From DATAXI01 sp036266845 (GTDB lineage: Bacteria; Verrucomicrobiota; Verrucomicrobiia; Chthoniobacterales; Chthoniobacteraceae): a stretch of 12,261 bases of DNA. The translations under genes and the position numbers were made by a program. Positions within the stretch are counted from its first letter, which is position 1, and every line of letters starts with the position of its first letter. The stretch covers positions 1 through 12,261 of the forward strand of contig DATAXI010000202.1 of the NCBI GenBank assembly GCA_036266845.1. The letters are read 5' to 3'. Shown piece by piece: positions 1 to 7,196 of the stretch. The notes beneath the pieces were generated by a model. That model was not told the origin of the DNA. It saw only the letters and a program-made list of their open reading frames with translations, and did no database searches.

Positions 1-903
1 GATGGCGCGAGCGCGGGGGTCGCAGCGGATAGCCACCCAAGCGGCCTGCTGCAAGACCCATCGCAAGATCGGCGGGCCTTGTTTGGAGATATGGCCGTGG
101 TGGATGGTCTCGCCCGATTGGCTCACCCGCGGGGCGAGTCCCGCGTAGGAACTCAACTCATCGATGTTCTTAAAGCGGGTGATGTCCCCGGTCTCGGCCA
201 GGATGGTCGCGGCGCAGAGCCTGCCAATTCCGGGGATCGACTCGAAGAGCCGGACACGCTGGAGCATCGCCTCATCGGCTTCGATGGCCTTGTCAATGGC
301 CTCCTCGACATCGAAGAGATCGCGTTCCAAGGCCACGATGTGGCTAAGCCTTTGGCGGGCGGCAAGCCGGTGGGCCGGGCTGAGCTTGGGCTCCTGGGTG
401 AGCAGCCACTTTTGCGCACGTGCGCTGGTCAAGGTCAAAGGGCCTGGCAGGTTGTTCTTCAGGGAGAGCCAGCGCAGTTGCCGTCGCTCAAGGGCGAGGC
501 TGCGGGCAACACTCATGCGGTGGCGCACCAGTTCGCGCACCGCCCGCACCGGTTCACTGGGGACGTAAGCGTAAGGCAAGCGATCCTCCCGCAGCAATGT
601 AGCCAGAAGCAGGGCGTCATTTCTATCGGTTTTGGTCTTGCGCCCGGCAAAGGCGCGCACGCCGGCCGGGTCGGCCAGGGAGATCCCTCCGACCTGCGGG
701 CGCACCAGGTCCCAGAACCACTGGTAGAAGCCGACGCTTTCCACCGCCACTGTGGAATGGAGGCCGTATGAGCCAAAGTAATCGCCAATCTGCTTTCGGC
801 ACTTGGTCGCGATTTCCCTGCGCTCCAGCACCGCGCCCTGTTCATCCAGGACCACGCAGGTCATCGAGTCCTTGTGCAAATCCACGCCAATCGTTGTTTT
901 CAT
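1..903 (-). CDS. IS110-family transposase (DEDD recombinase), C-terminus cut by window edge
   Basis: This is the recombinase of an IS110-family insertion sequence, a family known to use a RuvC-like DEDD domain plus a serine-bearing Tnp20 domain, guided by a bridge RNA. I translated the minus strand from the ATG at 903 and found 301 codons with no stop, open at the window edge. Family members are usually about 320-400 residues, so only a C-terminal piece is missing. The N-terminus reads MKTTIGVDLHKDS. The acidic residues D8, E55, D93 and D96 (in KTDRND) fit the DEDD spacing. The C-terminal half has the helix-hairpin-helix motif SIPGIGRLCAATILAETGD and YAGLAPRVSQSG, whose S263 is the likely serine nucleophile. 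The start is supported by an AAGGAGA ribosome-binding site 8 bases upstream. The visible part has no frameshift, so it may be active. Confidence 0.93.
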   Translation of the reverse strand, partial: MKTTIGVDLHKDSMTCVVLDEQGAVLERREIATKCRKQIGDYFGSYGLHSTVAVESVGFYQWFWDLVRPQVGGISLADPAGVRAFAGRKTKTDRNDALLLATLLREDRLPYAYVPSEPVRAVRELVRHRMSVARSLALERRQLRWLSLKNNLPGPLTLTSARAQKWLLTQEPKLSPAHRLAARQRLSHIVALERDLFDVEEAIDKAIEADEAMLQRVRLFESIPGIGRLCAATILAETGDITRFKNIDELSSYAGLAPRVSQSGETIHHGHISKQGPPILRWVLQQAAWVAIRCDPRARAI

Positions 904-1616
904 GTTCTTTTTCTCCTTTATCCGGAGAGCTTACGCCCTCCCGTAAAGGCAACATAGGCTTCACCCTTACCGAACTGCTGGTGGTCATGGCGGTCATCCT
1001 CATTATCGCCGCTCTCCTTTTTCCCGCGATCGGTCAGGCGTCGCATAATGCGAGGGCCGCTAAGTGCGTTTCCAACCTGCGGCAGCTTGGGGTGGGGGTA
1101 GCCCATTATCACGCCGATAACAACACGTTTCCCACGGGGGGATGGACGAGCGGGATCACCTGGGTGGATCAGATTTTTCCTTATGTGGGTCAGTCGAAGG
1201 ATATCTTCTATTGCCCGGAAGGCGGGACCAAGGGGCCGGGCGGCATGGCGGGGTGGAATAACTTCCCGGCGCCATGGCAGTCTTATACCTATTCCATGCA
1301 TTACGCCTACAATGCCTGCCTGAATCCGGAGCCGTTGGGCGGTGTGGCCGCAGGCCCGCGGAATATGCAGTCCTCGCACAGCCTCTCAAAGCTGCCGGTG
1401 ATCGTGGACATCGTCTGGGAAAACAATTTTTACAATTTCAGCGGCTGCTTTCCCAAAACCCCCACGCCCACGATCTACACCTCTTTTGCCTGCCGTCACA
1501 ATGGCATGGGCAATGTCCTCTGGGGAGACGGGAGCGTCACCGCCAACACCACCCAATCCCTTTACGCCCTGACAGTGCAGTACGGCGTCACGGCGTTTTG
1601 CCTGGGAAATTATTAG
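768..1616 (+). CDS. Type II secretion/pilin-like prepilin with H-X9-DG motif, 5' end interrupted by the IS110 element
   Basis: Such proteins carry a prepilin leader cleaved by a type IV prepilin peptidase and a pseudopilin-like helix in the inner membrane; large families occur in Verrucomicrobiota and Planctomycetota. The open frame is 282 codons from the ATG at 768. The first 45 or so codons run antisense through the transposase and are not pilin-like. Recognisable sequence starts near 933 (TPSRKGNIGFTLTELLVVM). G64-F65 is the expected cleavage site, with Glu at mature position +5 and a hydrophobic helix to about residue 82. Near the C-terminus, RHNGMGNVLWGDGS contains H244, nine residues, then D254-G255. 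There is no ATG or GTG in frame between 903 and 957; a TTG at 894 is the closest alternative. I infer that the IS removed the native start. The gene may be a pseudogene or may be expressed as a chimera. Confidence 0.8.
   Translation: MSQSNRQSAFGTWSRFPCAPAPRPVHPGPRRSSSPCANPRQSLFSCSFSPLSGELTPSRKGNIGFTLTELLVVMAVILIIAALLFPAIGQASHNARAAKCVSNLRQLGVGVAHYHADNNTFPTGGWTSGITWVDQIFPYVGQSKDIFYCPEGGTKGPGGMAGWNNFPAPWQSYTYSMHYAYNACLNPEPLGGVAAGPRNMQSSHSLSKLPVIVDIVWENNFYNFSGCFPKTPTPTIYTSFACRHNGMGNVLWGDGSVTANTTQSLYALTVQYGVTAFCLGNY
912..918 (-). promoter_or_regulatory. Shine-Dalgarno site of the transposase
   Basis: On the minus strand the sequence reads AAGGAGA, followed by 8 bases and then the ATG at 903. This near-perfect ribosome-binding site fixes the transposase start. 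It contrasts with the plus-strand housekeeping genes, which mostly lack such a site. Confidence 0.75.
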
Positions 1617-1787
1617 AAACAGGACGGCCGGAGCCGGATCGGCATGGGCAATATTCCCAACGGCGTCCCACGTGGCTGCGCCGCTTCAACCTGTGCGGTA
1701 ATCGACCCGCTCGGTTGCATCCGGGCGTAATGGTCCTCGCTGGCATGTCCGAAACGGACTCAATTCATTTGCCGTTGATCCAAAGAA

Positions 1788-1817
1788 AAACGCCGGAGCC
1801 TTGCGGCTCCGGCGTTT
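1788..1817 (-). terminator. Intrinsic terminator of the outer-membrane barrel gene
   Basis: A perfect 13-bp inverted repeat (1788-1800 with 1805-1817) encloses a 4-base loop. On the minus strand it is followed by TTC and then more Ts (the stem itself ends in TTT), giving a TTTTTCTTT-like tail. It lies 33 bases beyond the stop of the minus-strand gene. On the plus strand the tail is weak, so any termination of the prepilin transcript would be less efficient. The remaining sequence between 1617 and 1787 shows no gene. Confidence 0.85.
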
Positions 1818-1849
1818 GCTAAAGTTCGGCAATTAAGCGAACTCGATTC

Positions 1850-2446
1850 TTAGAACACCCAGCGGGCGCCAGTGCGGAACATGAAGTTGTTCTGCGTGTC
1901 GTGGCTGTACCGATCGCCGTAGTAGTTCCAGCGGCCATCCGCAAAGATGCCGACTTTGTTCGGCACAATGCGATACTCCAGGCCCACGCCGACGTCATAG
2001 ACGGCCAAGGCAGAGCCGTCCATCGTCGCGCCACCACCGGTGAACACGTACGGAGCCAGGCACCACCGATCCAGCGGGTAGCGGAAGATCAGGTTGCCAG
2101 CGACGCTCTGGAACTCGGTTTCGTGAGCTCCGCCCTCGGGTGACGCGGCATTGTCATGCCCCGCCAGCCAGCTTCCCTCGGCGCTCAGGCCGAAGTAACG
2201 GGCGAAGAAGTAGTTGACCGCGACGCCGCCGCCCCAGCCGTGGTCATGGATAGGACCGGCGTGGTCCGGCCCATTGCCCACTTCATAGGCGCCGAACACA
2301 TCGACCTGCCACTCCTTGTCGGAGAAGCACGTCGGCGTCTCAGCCTGCTTGGATTCCTTGCCCGTGGCCTGATAGGTCTCAGTTCCGGCAAAGCCGGTGG
2401 CCGCGACGGTGGCCAGGGTGAGGAAACCGAATACGAGTTTCTTCAT
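1850..2446 (-). CDS. Outer-membrane beta-barrel protein (OmpA/Opa-like 8-strand type)
   Basis: The product is a 198-residue secreted protein predicted to fold as a small outer-membrane barrel. It has a clear signal peptide, MKKLVFGFLTLATVAATGFA, with a likely cut after A20. The mature protein alternates polar and hydrophobic residues in strand-like stretches (for example VAVNYFFARYFGLSAEGSW and DVGVGLEYRIVPNKVGIFADG). It ends in ARWVF, a C-terminal Phe typical of substrates of the BAM complex. The length fits an 8-stranded barrel. Two cysteines (C40, C129) and a cluster of histidines at 62-69 lie in likely loop regions. An AAGGAG site supports the start. The gene stands alone, divergent from the TPR protein, with its own terminator. 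A specific function cannot be assigned from the sequence. Confidence 0.85.
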   Translation of the reverse strand: MKKLVFGFLTLATVAATGFAGTETYQATGKESKQAETPTCFSDKEWQVDVFGAYEVGNGPDHAGPIHDHGWGGGVAVNYFFARYFGLSAEGSWLAGHDNAASPEGGAHETEFQSVAGNLIFRYPLDRWCLAPYVFTGGGATMDGSALAVYDVGVGLEYRIVPNKVGIFADGRWNYYGDRYSHDTQNNFMFRTGARWVF

Positions 2447-2454
2447 TGTTGGTA

Positions 2455-2460
2455 CTCCTT
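2455..2460 (-). promoter_or_regulatory. Shine-Dalgarno site of the barrel gene
   Basis: The minus strand reads AAGGAG, 8 bases before the ATG at 2446. It supports this start, which also gives a complete signal peptide. Confidence 0.7.
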
Positions 2461-2602
2461 TTGGTTAGTTTGTTTGTACGGCTGGTTGAACAACCGTGCC
2501 ACGAGGTAAAAACTCCCGTCCAAGGCTGTAAAGGAAAAACTGGCAATGCCCGGGTAGGGAACAACCCTGACGAACCACTGCTCCGGAAAGCCAATCCGCC
2601 GT

Positions 2603-2608
2603 ATTATA
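2603..2608 (-). promoter_or_regulatory. Possible -10 element for the barrel gene
   Basis: A perfect TATAAT lies on the minus strand about 155 bases before the start codon. No good TTGACA-like box sits 16-18 bases upstream, so this rests on one element only. The rest of the 264-base divergent spacer (2447-2710) shows no gene. Confidence 0.3.
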
Positions 2609-2710
2609 TGCCCTTACGCGCATTCCGTTCGCCATCGTGAACTCGCGATACACTGGCAGAGCTTCTGCTAGAGAACGGGTCCGAAAATCCCTTTAAATCT
2701 CCCCAATAAA

Positions 2711-4762
2711 ATGCCCAATCCGGATTCCCTCCACAGTCGATTGACTGCGCCCAGCCCGCGGCTCCGGGCGATCCTGGCCGGGGCGGCCCTGGTGCTGTTT
2801 TGCATGGTCGCCTATGGGCCGGCTCTCCAGGGGAAATTCCTCTGGGATGACCTTTACCTCGTGGGGACAAATCCCTTTTTCAAGAGCCCGCGCTTCGTCT
2901 TCGAGGTCTTCCGGCATTACCTCTTCGATCAGTCGATCTCCGTTTATTACCGTCCGGTCCAGAACCTGACGTACATGATCGATTACGCCCTGTGGAACCG
3001 GGATGAATTTGGCTACCACCTGGCAAATGTCCTCTATCACGCGGCGGCCTCGGTGCTTCTCTGGCTGACGCTGCGCCGCTGCCTGCGCGCCATTTATCCC
3101 GGTGGCGCCGGGGAGGGTGTGGCCTGGGCCGTGGCCGCATTCTGGGCGGTGCTCCCGGTCCATAACGCCGCCGTGGCATACATCGCGGGCCGGGCGGATA
3201 GTCTGGCGATGATGTTTGCGCTGGCGGGCTGGCTGCTGCTCACCGGCAACGGGCGCGGCTGGCGGGCTGTCGTGGCAGCCTGCGGCGGCGCCTTCTGCTT
3301 CCTCCTGGCGCTGTGCTCCAAGGAGATTGCCGGGGTCTGGCTCCTGCTGTTCCTGGTCTGGCTCTTCGGGTTTGAAAAAAAGCGTCCGATTTTTGCCCGC
3401 GTGGGCATCGCGGTGATTCTGGCGGCGGTATTGGGCGTTTATCTCTGGCTGCGGCATCTGCCCGGCATCCACACCCCGCCTCCGCCTGAGGCCAAGGCGT
3501 TCGGCGCGCGCCTGTTACTGGTGTTCCGCGCGCTCGGGCAGTACACGGCGCTCATTTTCTGGCCGGCGCATCTGCACATGGAGCGCACGCTGCCGCCCGG
3601 CCTTGGGCACACCGGCATCGCCGCATGGCTGGACGCCGTGCGGGGGGATTGGCTGCTGCTGCTGGGCCTGCTAACCGCCGCGGCGGGCGTTTTCGCATGC
3701 GCCGTCCGTTTGCCGGGCCGTGCGGTCCGGGCATTTGGCGTGGTCTGGTTTGCGCTCGGTTTTCTGCCCATTTCCAATCTCTTCCCGCTCAACGCCGATG
3801 TGGCGGAGCACTGGATATATATGGCAAGCGCCGGTTACCTGCTGGCGATCTTTGGCATTCTCATTGCATTGCCGGCGGCGGCGTGGCGGGGACTCGCCTT
3901 TGTCCTGCCGGCGGCGTTCGTAGCCTTGACCTTGAGAACGGCGAGCCGGGCGGCGGAATGGACGGACCCGGAGGCTTTTTACCTGCAAACGATCTCCGAC
4001 GGCGGCGCCCCCGACCGTGTGCTGGTCAATCTGGCCAATCTCCACTCTGACCGGGGCGACCTGAAAGGCGCGGAAGCCGTTTTCCGCGATGTCCTGCGCC
4101 GTTACCCCGGCTTCGCCTCCGCCCAATTGGGGCTGGGACGCATCCTGGTGGCCGAAGGAAATGCTCCCGCCGCCCAGAAGGCCCTCACCATCGCCCCGGC
4201 GGCGGAAAAGCATCTATCCGCCTATGTGCCGGATACTTGGACCGCGGCGCTCAACCTGGCCCACTCCCAATACAACGCGAAACAGACGGGCGTTGCGCTC
4301 GCCACGCTGGACGCCGCCCTTCAGCGCCATCCCGGGATATGGGATGTCATTTACTTTCGCGCGCAAATTCTCTGGCTCACGCGCGGGGCGGCCACCGCGC
4401 TGCCCGCCGTGCGCGATTTTGCCGCGGCGCATTGGTGGCATTATGACTCCCACCGGATGCTCGGCCAGTTGCAGGCCGCCTCCGGCGATTATGCCGGCGC
4501 CATGGCCACGCTGCGGGACGCCGCCACCCTGGATATCCATAACACCGCCCCCTATGACGACATGGCCCGATACGCCGTCCGTGCCGGACGCATGGATGAC
4601 GCGCTCGCCGCGCAGCAGGCAGGCGTGAACCGCGCCCCGGACGAGCCCCACGAGGACAAGCTCCTCGCCGCCATCCTCCGGAAGCTGAACCGGCCCGCCG
4701 AAGCCGCCGCCGCGCTCCAAAGGGCGGCTGCCCTGAGCGGCGGTCTGCCCGGGCCCCAGTAA
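2711..4762 (+). CDS. Polytopic membrane protein with TMTC-like (GT-C) core and C-terminal TPR repeats
   Basis: The 683-residue product resembles bacterial relatives of the TMTC/protein O-mannosyltransferase-like GT-C glycosyltransferases; catalysis is inferred only. Residues 18-37 form the first membrane helix. They are followed by the family-like motif GKFLWDD (41-47), whose Asp pair sits in the first periplasmic loop as in GT-C enzymes. Other resembling stretches are GYHLANVLYHAAAS (101-114), HNAAVAYIAGRADSLAMMF (151-169), LCSKEIAGVW (201-210) and AEHWIYMASAGYLLA (about 365-379). About ten hydrophobic segments extend to about residue 410. From about 434 to the end the sequence is made of TPR-type helices (DRVLVNLANLHSDRGDLKGA; YDSHRMLGQLQAASGDYAGA), which usually bind proteins. 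No Shine-Dalgarno site precedes the ATG. The gene is not tightly linked to its neighbours. Substrate is unknown. Confidence 0.8.
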   Translation: MPNPDSLHSRLTAPSPRLRAILAGAALVLFCMVAYGPALQGKFLWDDLYLVGTNPFFKSPRFVFEVFRHYLFDQSISVYYRPVQNLTYMIDYALWNRDEFGYHLANVLYHAAASVLLWLTLRRCLRAIYPGGAGEGVAWAVAAFWAVLPVHNAAVAYIAGRADSLAMMFALAGWLLLTGNGRGWRAVVAACGGAFCFLLALCSKEIAGVWLLLFLVWLFGFEKKRPIFARVGIAVILAAVLGVYLWLRHLPGIHTPPPPEAKAFGARLLLVFRALGQYTALIFWPAHLHMERTLPPGLGHTGIAAWLDAVRGDWLLLLGLLTAAAGVFACAVRLPGRAVRAFGVVWFALGFLPISNLFPLNADVAEHWIYMASAGYLLAIFGILIALPAAAWRGLAFVLPAAFVALTLRTASRAAEWTDPEAFYLQTISDGGAPDRVLVNLANLHSDRGDLKGAEAVFRDVLRRYPGFASAQLGLGRILVAEGNAPAAQKALTIAPAAEKHLSAYVPDTWTAALNLAHSQYNAKQTGVALATLDAALQRHPGIWDVIYFRAQILWLTRGAATALPAVRDFAAAHWWHYDSHRMLGQLQAASGDYAGAMATLRDAATLDIHNTAPYDDMARYAVRAGRMDDALAAQQAGVNRAPDEPHEDKLLAAILRKLNRPAEAAAALQRAAALSGGLPGPQ

Positions 4763-4772
4763 GCTTTTCAGG

Positions 4773-4789
4773 CCCCCGCCGTGCGGGGG
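4773..4789 (+). terminator. Weak hairpin after the TPR membrane protein gene
   Basis: A 7-bp GC-rich stem (CCCCCGC/GCGGGGG) with a 3-base loop lies 11 bases after the stop codon. It has no T-tract, so it could be a weak or Rho-assisted terminator, or chance in GC-rich DNA. Confidence 0.35.
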
Positions 4790-4832
4790 ACACCCCCCTT
4801 TGCGGCCTGCGCGCGCAAGGTTGTTTTTCCCA

Positions 4833-4858
4833 TTGCTTTCCAAGGCTAGGGCTATAAA
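4833..4858 (+). promoter_or_regulatory. Possible promoter of the prs cluster
   Basis: TATAAA at 4853-4858 lies 23 bases before the prs start. TTGCTT at 4833-4838 could serve as a -35 box, but the 14-base spacer is shorter than usual. The surrounding DNA is locally AT-richer than the genes. This is a plausible start for the prs-rplY-pth-rpsF-ssb transcript, based on sequence resemblance only. Confidence 0.35.
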
Positions 4859-4881
4859 GTCTCCTCCCCTCTTCCGCCTAA

Positions 4882-5856
4882 ATGGGACATTCCACACCCG
4901 AACTGAAGATTTTCTCTGGCTCCGCCCACGTTGCGTTGGCGCAGCAGATCGCCGATTTTGTACAGGTACCGCTGGGGGATGCCACCGTAAGCTCATTCCC
5001 GGACGGAGAGACCTTTGTCCGCATCAATGAGAATGTGCGCGGACGGGACGTATTCATCGTCCAGCCCACCTGCCCGCCCACCAACCAGAACCTGATGGAA
5101 TTGCTCATCATGGTGGATGCGGCGCGCCGCGCCAGCGCGGACCGCATCACGGCGGTCATCCCCTTCTTTGGCTATGCCCGGCAGGACCGCAAGGATAAGC
5201 CCCGGGTGCCGATCACGGCCAAGCTGGTGGCGAACCTCCTCACCGCCGCGGGGGTCAACCGCGTGCTCACCATGGACCTGCATGCGCAGCAGGTGGCCGG
5301 ATTTTTCGATATTCCCGTGGATCACCTCTATGCGGCGCCGGTGCTCATCCGCTACCTGCGGACCCGGTTTGAGGCCGAGCCGTTTACCGTGGTATCGCCG
5401 GACGTGGGGGGGCTCAAAATGGCCAGCGCCTATTCCCAGGCGCTCGGGACCAACCTGGCAATCGTGGCCAAACGCCGGAAAAGCGCCACGGAGATCGAGA
5501 GCCTGTACGTAATTGGCGATGTCGAGGGCAGGAATGTGCTGCTGGTGGACGACCTGACGGAAACAGCCGGCACCTTGACAAGCGCCGCCAACATTCTTAA
5601 AAAACATGGCGCGTTGCGCATCTACGCCGGCGTTTCCCACGCGGTGCTATCGGACCTGGCGCTCGAGCGGCTGAAGAGCTCCCATATCGAGGAGCTGATT
5701 ACCACGAACAGCGTGCCCGTCCGCTCCAGCGAGGAATGCAGAATCTGCGTGCTCCAGGTTGCGGAATTGCTGGGCGAAGGCATCAAGCGCATCCACGGCG
5801 ATGAATCCGTAAGCTCCCTTTTCGAAATCAACGGCGCCAAGGAAAAGGTGTTCTGA
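4882..5856 (+). CDS. prs: Ribose-phosphate pyrophosphokinase (PRPP synthetase)
   Basis: The enzyme makes 5-phosphoribosyl-1-pyrophosphate from ribose 5-phosphate and ATP in the cytoplasm, feeding purine, pyrimidine, NAD, His and Trp synthesis. The 324-residue length matches the family (about 315). Visible motifs are FPDGE (39-43) and RRASADRITAVIPFFGYARQD for the ATP/ribose region. The metal- and ATP-binding stretch MDLHAQQVAGFFDIPVDHL follows from 131 (D132, H134). The flexible loop is KRRKSATEIE. The PRPP loop VDDLTETAGT (D223, D224) departs slightly from the usual VDDMIDTAGT. No Shine-Dalgarno site precedes the ATG. It is the first gene of a same-strand cluster; rplY starts 75 bases downstream, an order found in many bacteria (prs-rplY-pth). 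Confidence 0.97.
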   Translation: MGHSTPELKIFSGSAHVALAQQIADFVQVPLGDATVSSFPDGETFVRINENVRGRDVFIVQPTCPPTNQNLMELLIMVDAARRASADRITAVIPFFGYARQDRKDKPRVPITAKLVANLLTAAGVNRVLTMDLHAQQVAGFFDIPVDHLYAAPVLIRYLRTRFEAEPFTVVSPDVGGLKMASAYSQALGTNLAIVAKRRKSATEIESLYVIGDVEGRNVLLVDDLTETAGTLTSAANILKKHGALRIYAGVSHAVLSDLALERLKSSHIEELITTNSVPVRSSEECRICVLQVAELLGEGIKRIHGDESVSSLFEINGAKEKVF

Positions 5857-5931
5857 CCCGTACCCCCGATTCCCCCGATTTTACCAACCCATATACAGAA
5901 GACCGCCCCGGCGGAAACCACACACGATACC

Positions 5932-6606
5932 ATGGCAAAACAAGTCAAACTCTCCGCACAGGCCCGCGGGCACATCGGCGGCTCAGTCGGCAATAAACTC
6001 AAACGCGAAGGGCTGATCCCCGCGATCATCTACGGCGGCAAGGAGCCCTCCCTGCCCGTCCAGGTGGGCGCCCGCGACATCAGCAACCTGCTCTCCCACG
6101 CTCTTGGCGAGAACATCCTCGTGGAGTTGGAAATCGATAACGCCGGCGAGAAATCCAGCCGCATGGCCCTGATCCAGGAAGTCCAGCATGCTCCCCTCAG
6201 CGGCAGCATTGTCCATGTGGACTTTCACGCGATCAATATGAACGAGACGCTGCACACCTCCGTGCCCGTGGAGCCCCGGGGCGAGCCGGCCGGCGTCAAA
6301 AGCTACGGCGGCATTCTCGAACAGAGCCTCCGCTCCCTGGAGATCGCCTGTTTGCCCAAGGATCTGCCCGAGGTGCTCACAGTGGACGTCTCCGGCCTCA
6401 ATATCGGCGATTCCATCCACGTCCGCCACATCCAGTTGCCCGAGGGCGTCAAGGCCCTGGACGATGCGGACCTGACCGTCTTCCTGGTGGCGGCGCCCGC
6501 CGTGGCCGAGGTGGCCGCCCCCGCTGCCGCCGCAACCGCGGCCCAGCCGGAGGTCATCAAGGAGAAGAAGGAAGAGGGCGGCTCGTCTGCCCCGGAAAAG
6601 AAATAA
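5932..6606 (+). CDS. rplY: Large ribosomal subunit protein bL25 (long CTC/TL5 form)
   Basis: bL25 binds 5S rRNA in the large ribosomal subunit. At 224 residues this is the long CTC/TL5 form. An N-terminal L25 domain spans about 1-95 (KLKREGLIPAIIYGG; IQEVQHAPLSGSIVHVDFHA). The C-terminal beta domain runs to about 185 (EIACLPKDLPEVLTVDVSGL; LPEGVKALDDADLTVFLVAA). A low-complexity Ala/Pro/Glu/Lys tail (about 186-224) is probably disordered. It lies between prs and pth, with only 9 bases before the pth start, suggesting one transcript. The 75-base leader contains the direct repeat CCCCCGATT twice (near 5863-5880) but no Shine-Dalgarno site. Confidence 0.96.
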   Translation: MAKQVKLSAQARGHIGGSVGNKLKREGLIPAIIYGGKEPSLPVQVGARDISNLLSHALGENILVELEIDNAGEKSSRMALIQEVQHAPLSGSIVHVDFHAINMNETLHTSVPVEPRGEPAGVKSYGGILEQSLRSLEIACLPKDLPEVLTVDVSGLNIGDSIHVRHIQLPEGVKALDDADLTVFLVAAPAVAEVAAPAAAATAAQPEVIKEKKEEGGSSAPEKK

Positions 6607-6615
6607 TGTAATGGC

Positions 6616-7173
6616 GTGTCCTCGGAACCTCTATTCCGCCTCATCGCCGGCCTTGGCAATCCCGGTCGCGAGTACGAGGAGACGCGCCACAACGCCGGCT
6701 TTATGATCGTGGACCGGCTCGCCCAGCGCGCCGGCATTCCCTTTCGCATCGAGCCGAAATGGAACGCCGCCATCGCCAACGCAGGCGGCGTTCTGCTCTG
6801 CAAACCGCGCAGCTATATGAACCTGAGCGGCGAGCCTCTGGCCGCCGTCGCCCGGTTTTACAAGATCGATCCGGCGCAGATACTCGCCGTCTTTGACGAC
6901 GTGGCCCTGCCGCTCGGGCGCATCCGCATCCGGCCCTCCGGCTCCTCCGGCGGGCACAATGGGATGGAATCCATCCTCCGCCAGGTGGGAGATATCCCCC
7001 GGCTCCGCATCGGCATCGGCGCGGCGGACGGGAGGGCGATGGTCGATCACGTCCTCGGCAAATTTCAAACGGACGAGCGCCCGCTTCTGGCGCAATCGCT
7101 CGACCGCGCCGTGGAAGCCATCGATTTTCTCCAGCAAAAAGGCATCGCCGCCGCCATGAACCAGTTTAATTAA
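6616..7173 (+). CDS. pth: Peptidyl-tRNA hydrolase
   Basis: The enzyme cleaves peptidyl-tRNA released from stalled ribosomes and recycles tRNA. At 185 residues it is close to the usual 190. Catalytic and binding residues align with the E. coli enzyme: N15 in LGNPG, the catalytic H25 in TRHNAGF, N69 in SYMNLSG, D94 in FDDVALPLG and N115 in SSGGHNGMES. The start is a GTG, 9 bases after the rplY stop. The two nearby ATGs (6606 and 6611) are out of frame, and the next in-frame ATG would remove the active-site residues. rpsF follows after 23 bases. This is part of the translation-related cluster that begins with prs. Confidence 0.97.
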   Translation: MSSEPLFRLIAGLGNPGREYEETRHNAGFMIVDRLAQRAGIPFRIEPKWNAAIANAGGVLLCKPRSYMNLSGEPLAAVARFYKIDPAQILAVFDDVALPLGRIRIRPSGSSGGHNGMESILRQVGDIPRLRIGIGAADGRAMVDHVLGKFQTDERPLLAQSLDRAVEAIDFLQQKGIAAAMNQFN

Positions 7174-7196
7174 GGAACCACCACCATCATCAAACC

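Larger units (their letters stand above)
1..930 (-). mobile_element. IS110-family insertion sequence, partial (one end inside the window)
   Basis: The element is defined by its transposase and continues past the left edge. Its 5' side, relative to the transposase, must end between the ribosome-binding site (about 918) and the point where prepilin-like coding resumes (about 933-957), so the boundary at 930 is an estimate. IS110 elements generally lack terminal inverted repeats and make little or no target duplication, so the junction cannot be read directly. At most some 50 bases separate the transposase start from host coding sequence. That leaves no room on this side for a bridge-RNA-sized non-coding end. 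Confidence 0.7.

Noticed and set aside
79..771. A 230-codon plus-strand frame opposite the transposase
   Set aside because: The minus strand carries the conserved IS110 protein with DEDD residues and a ribosome-binding site; this frame is its shadow.
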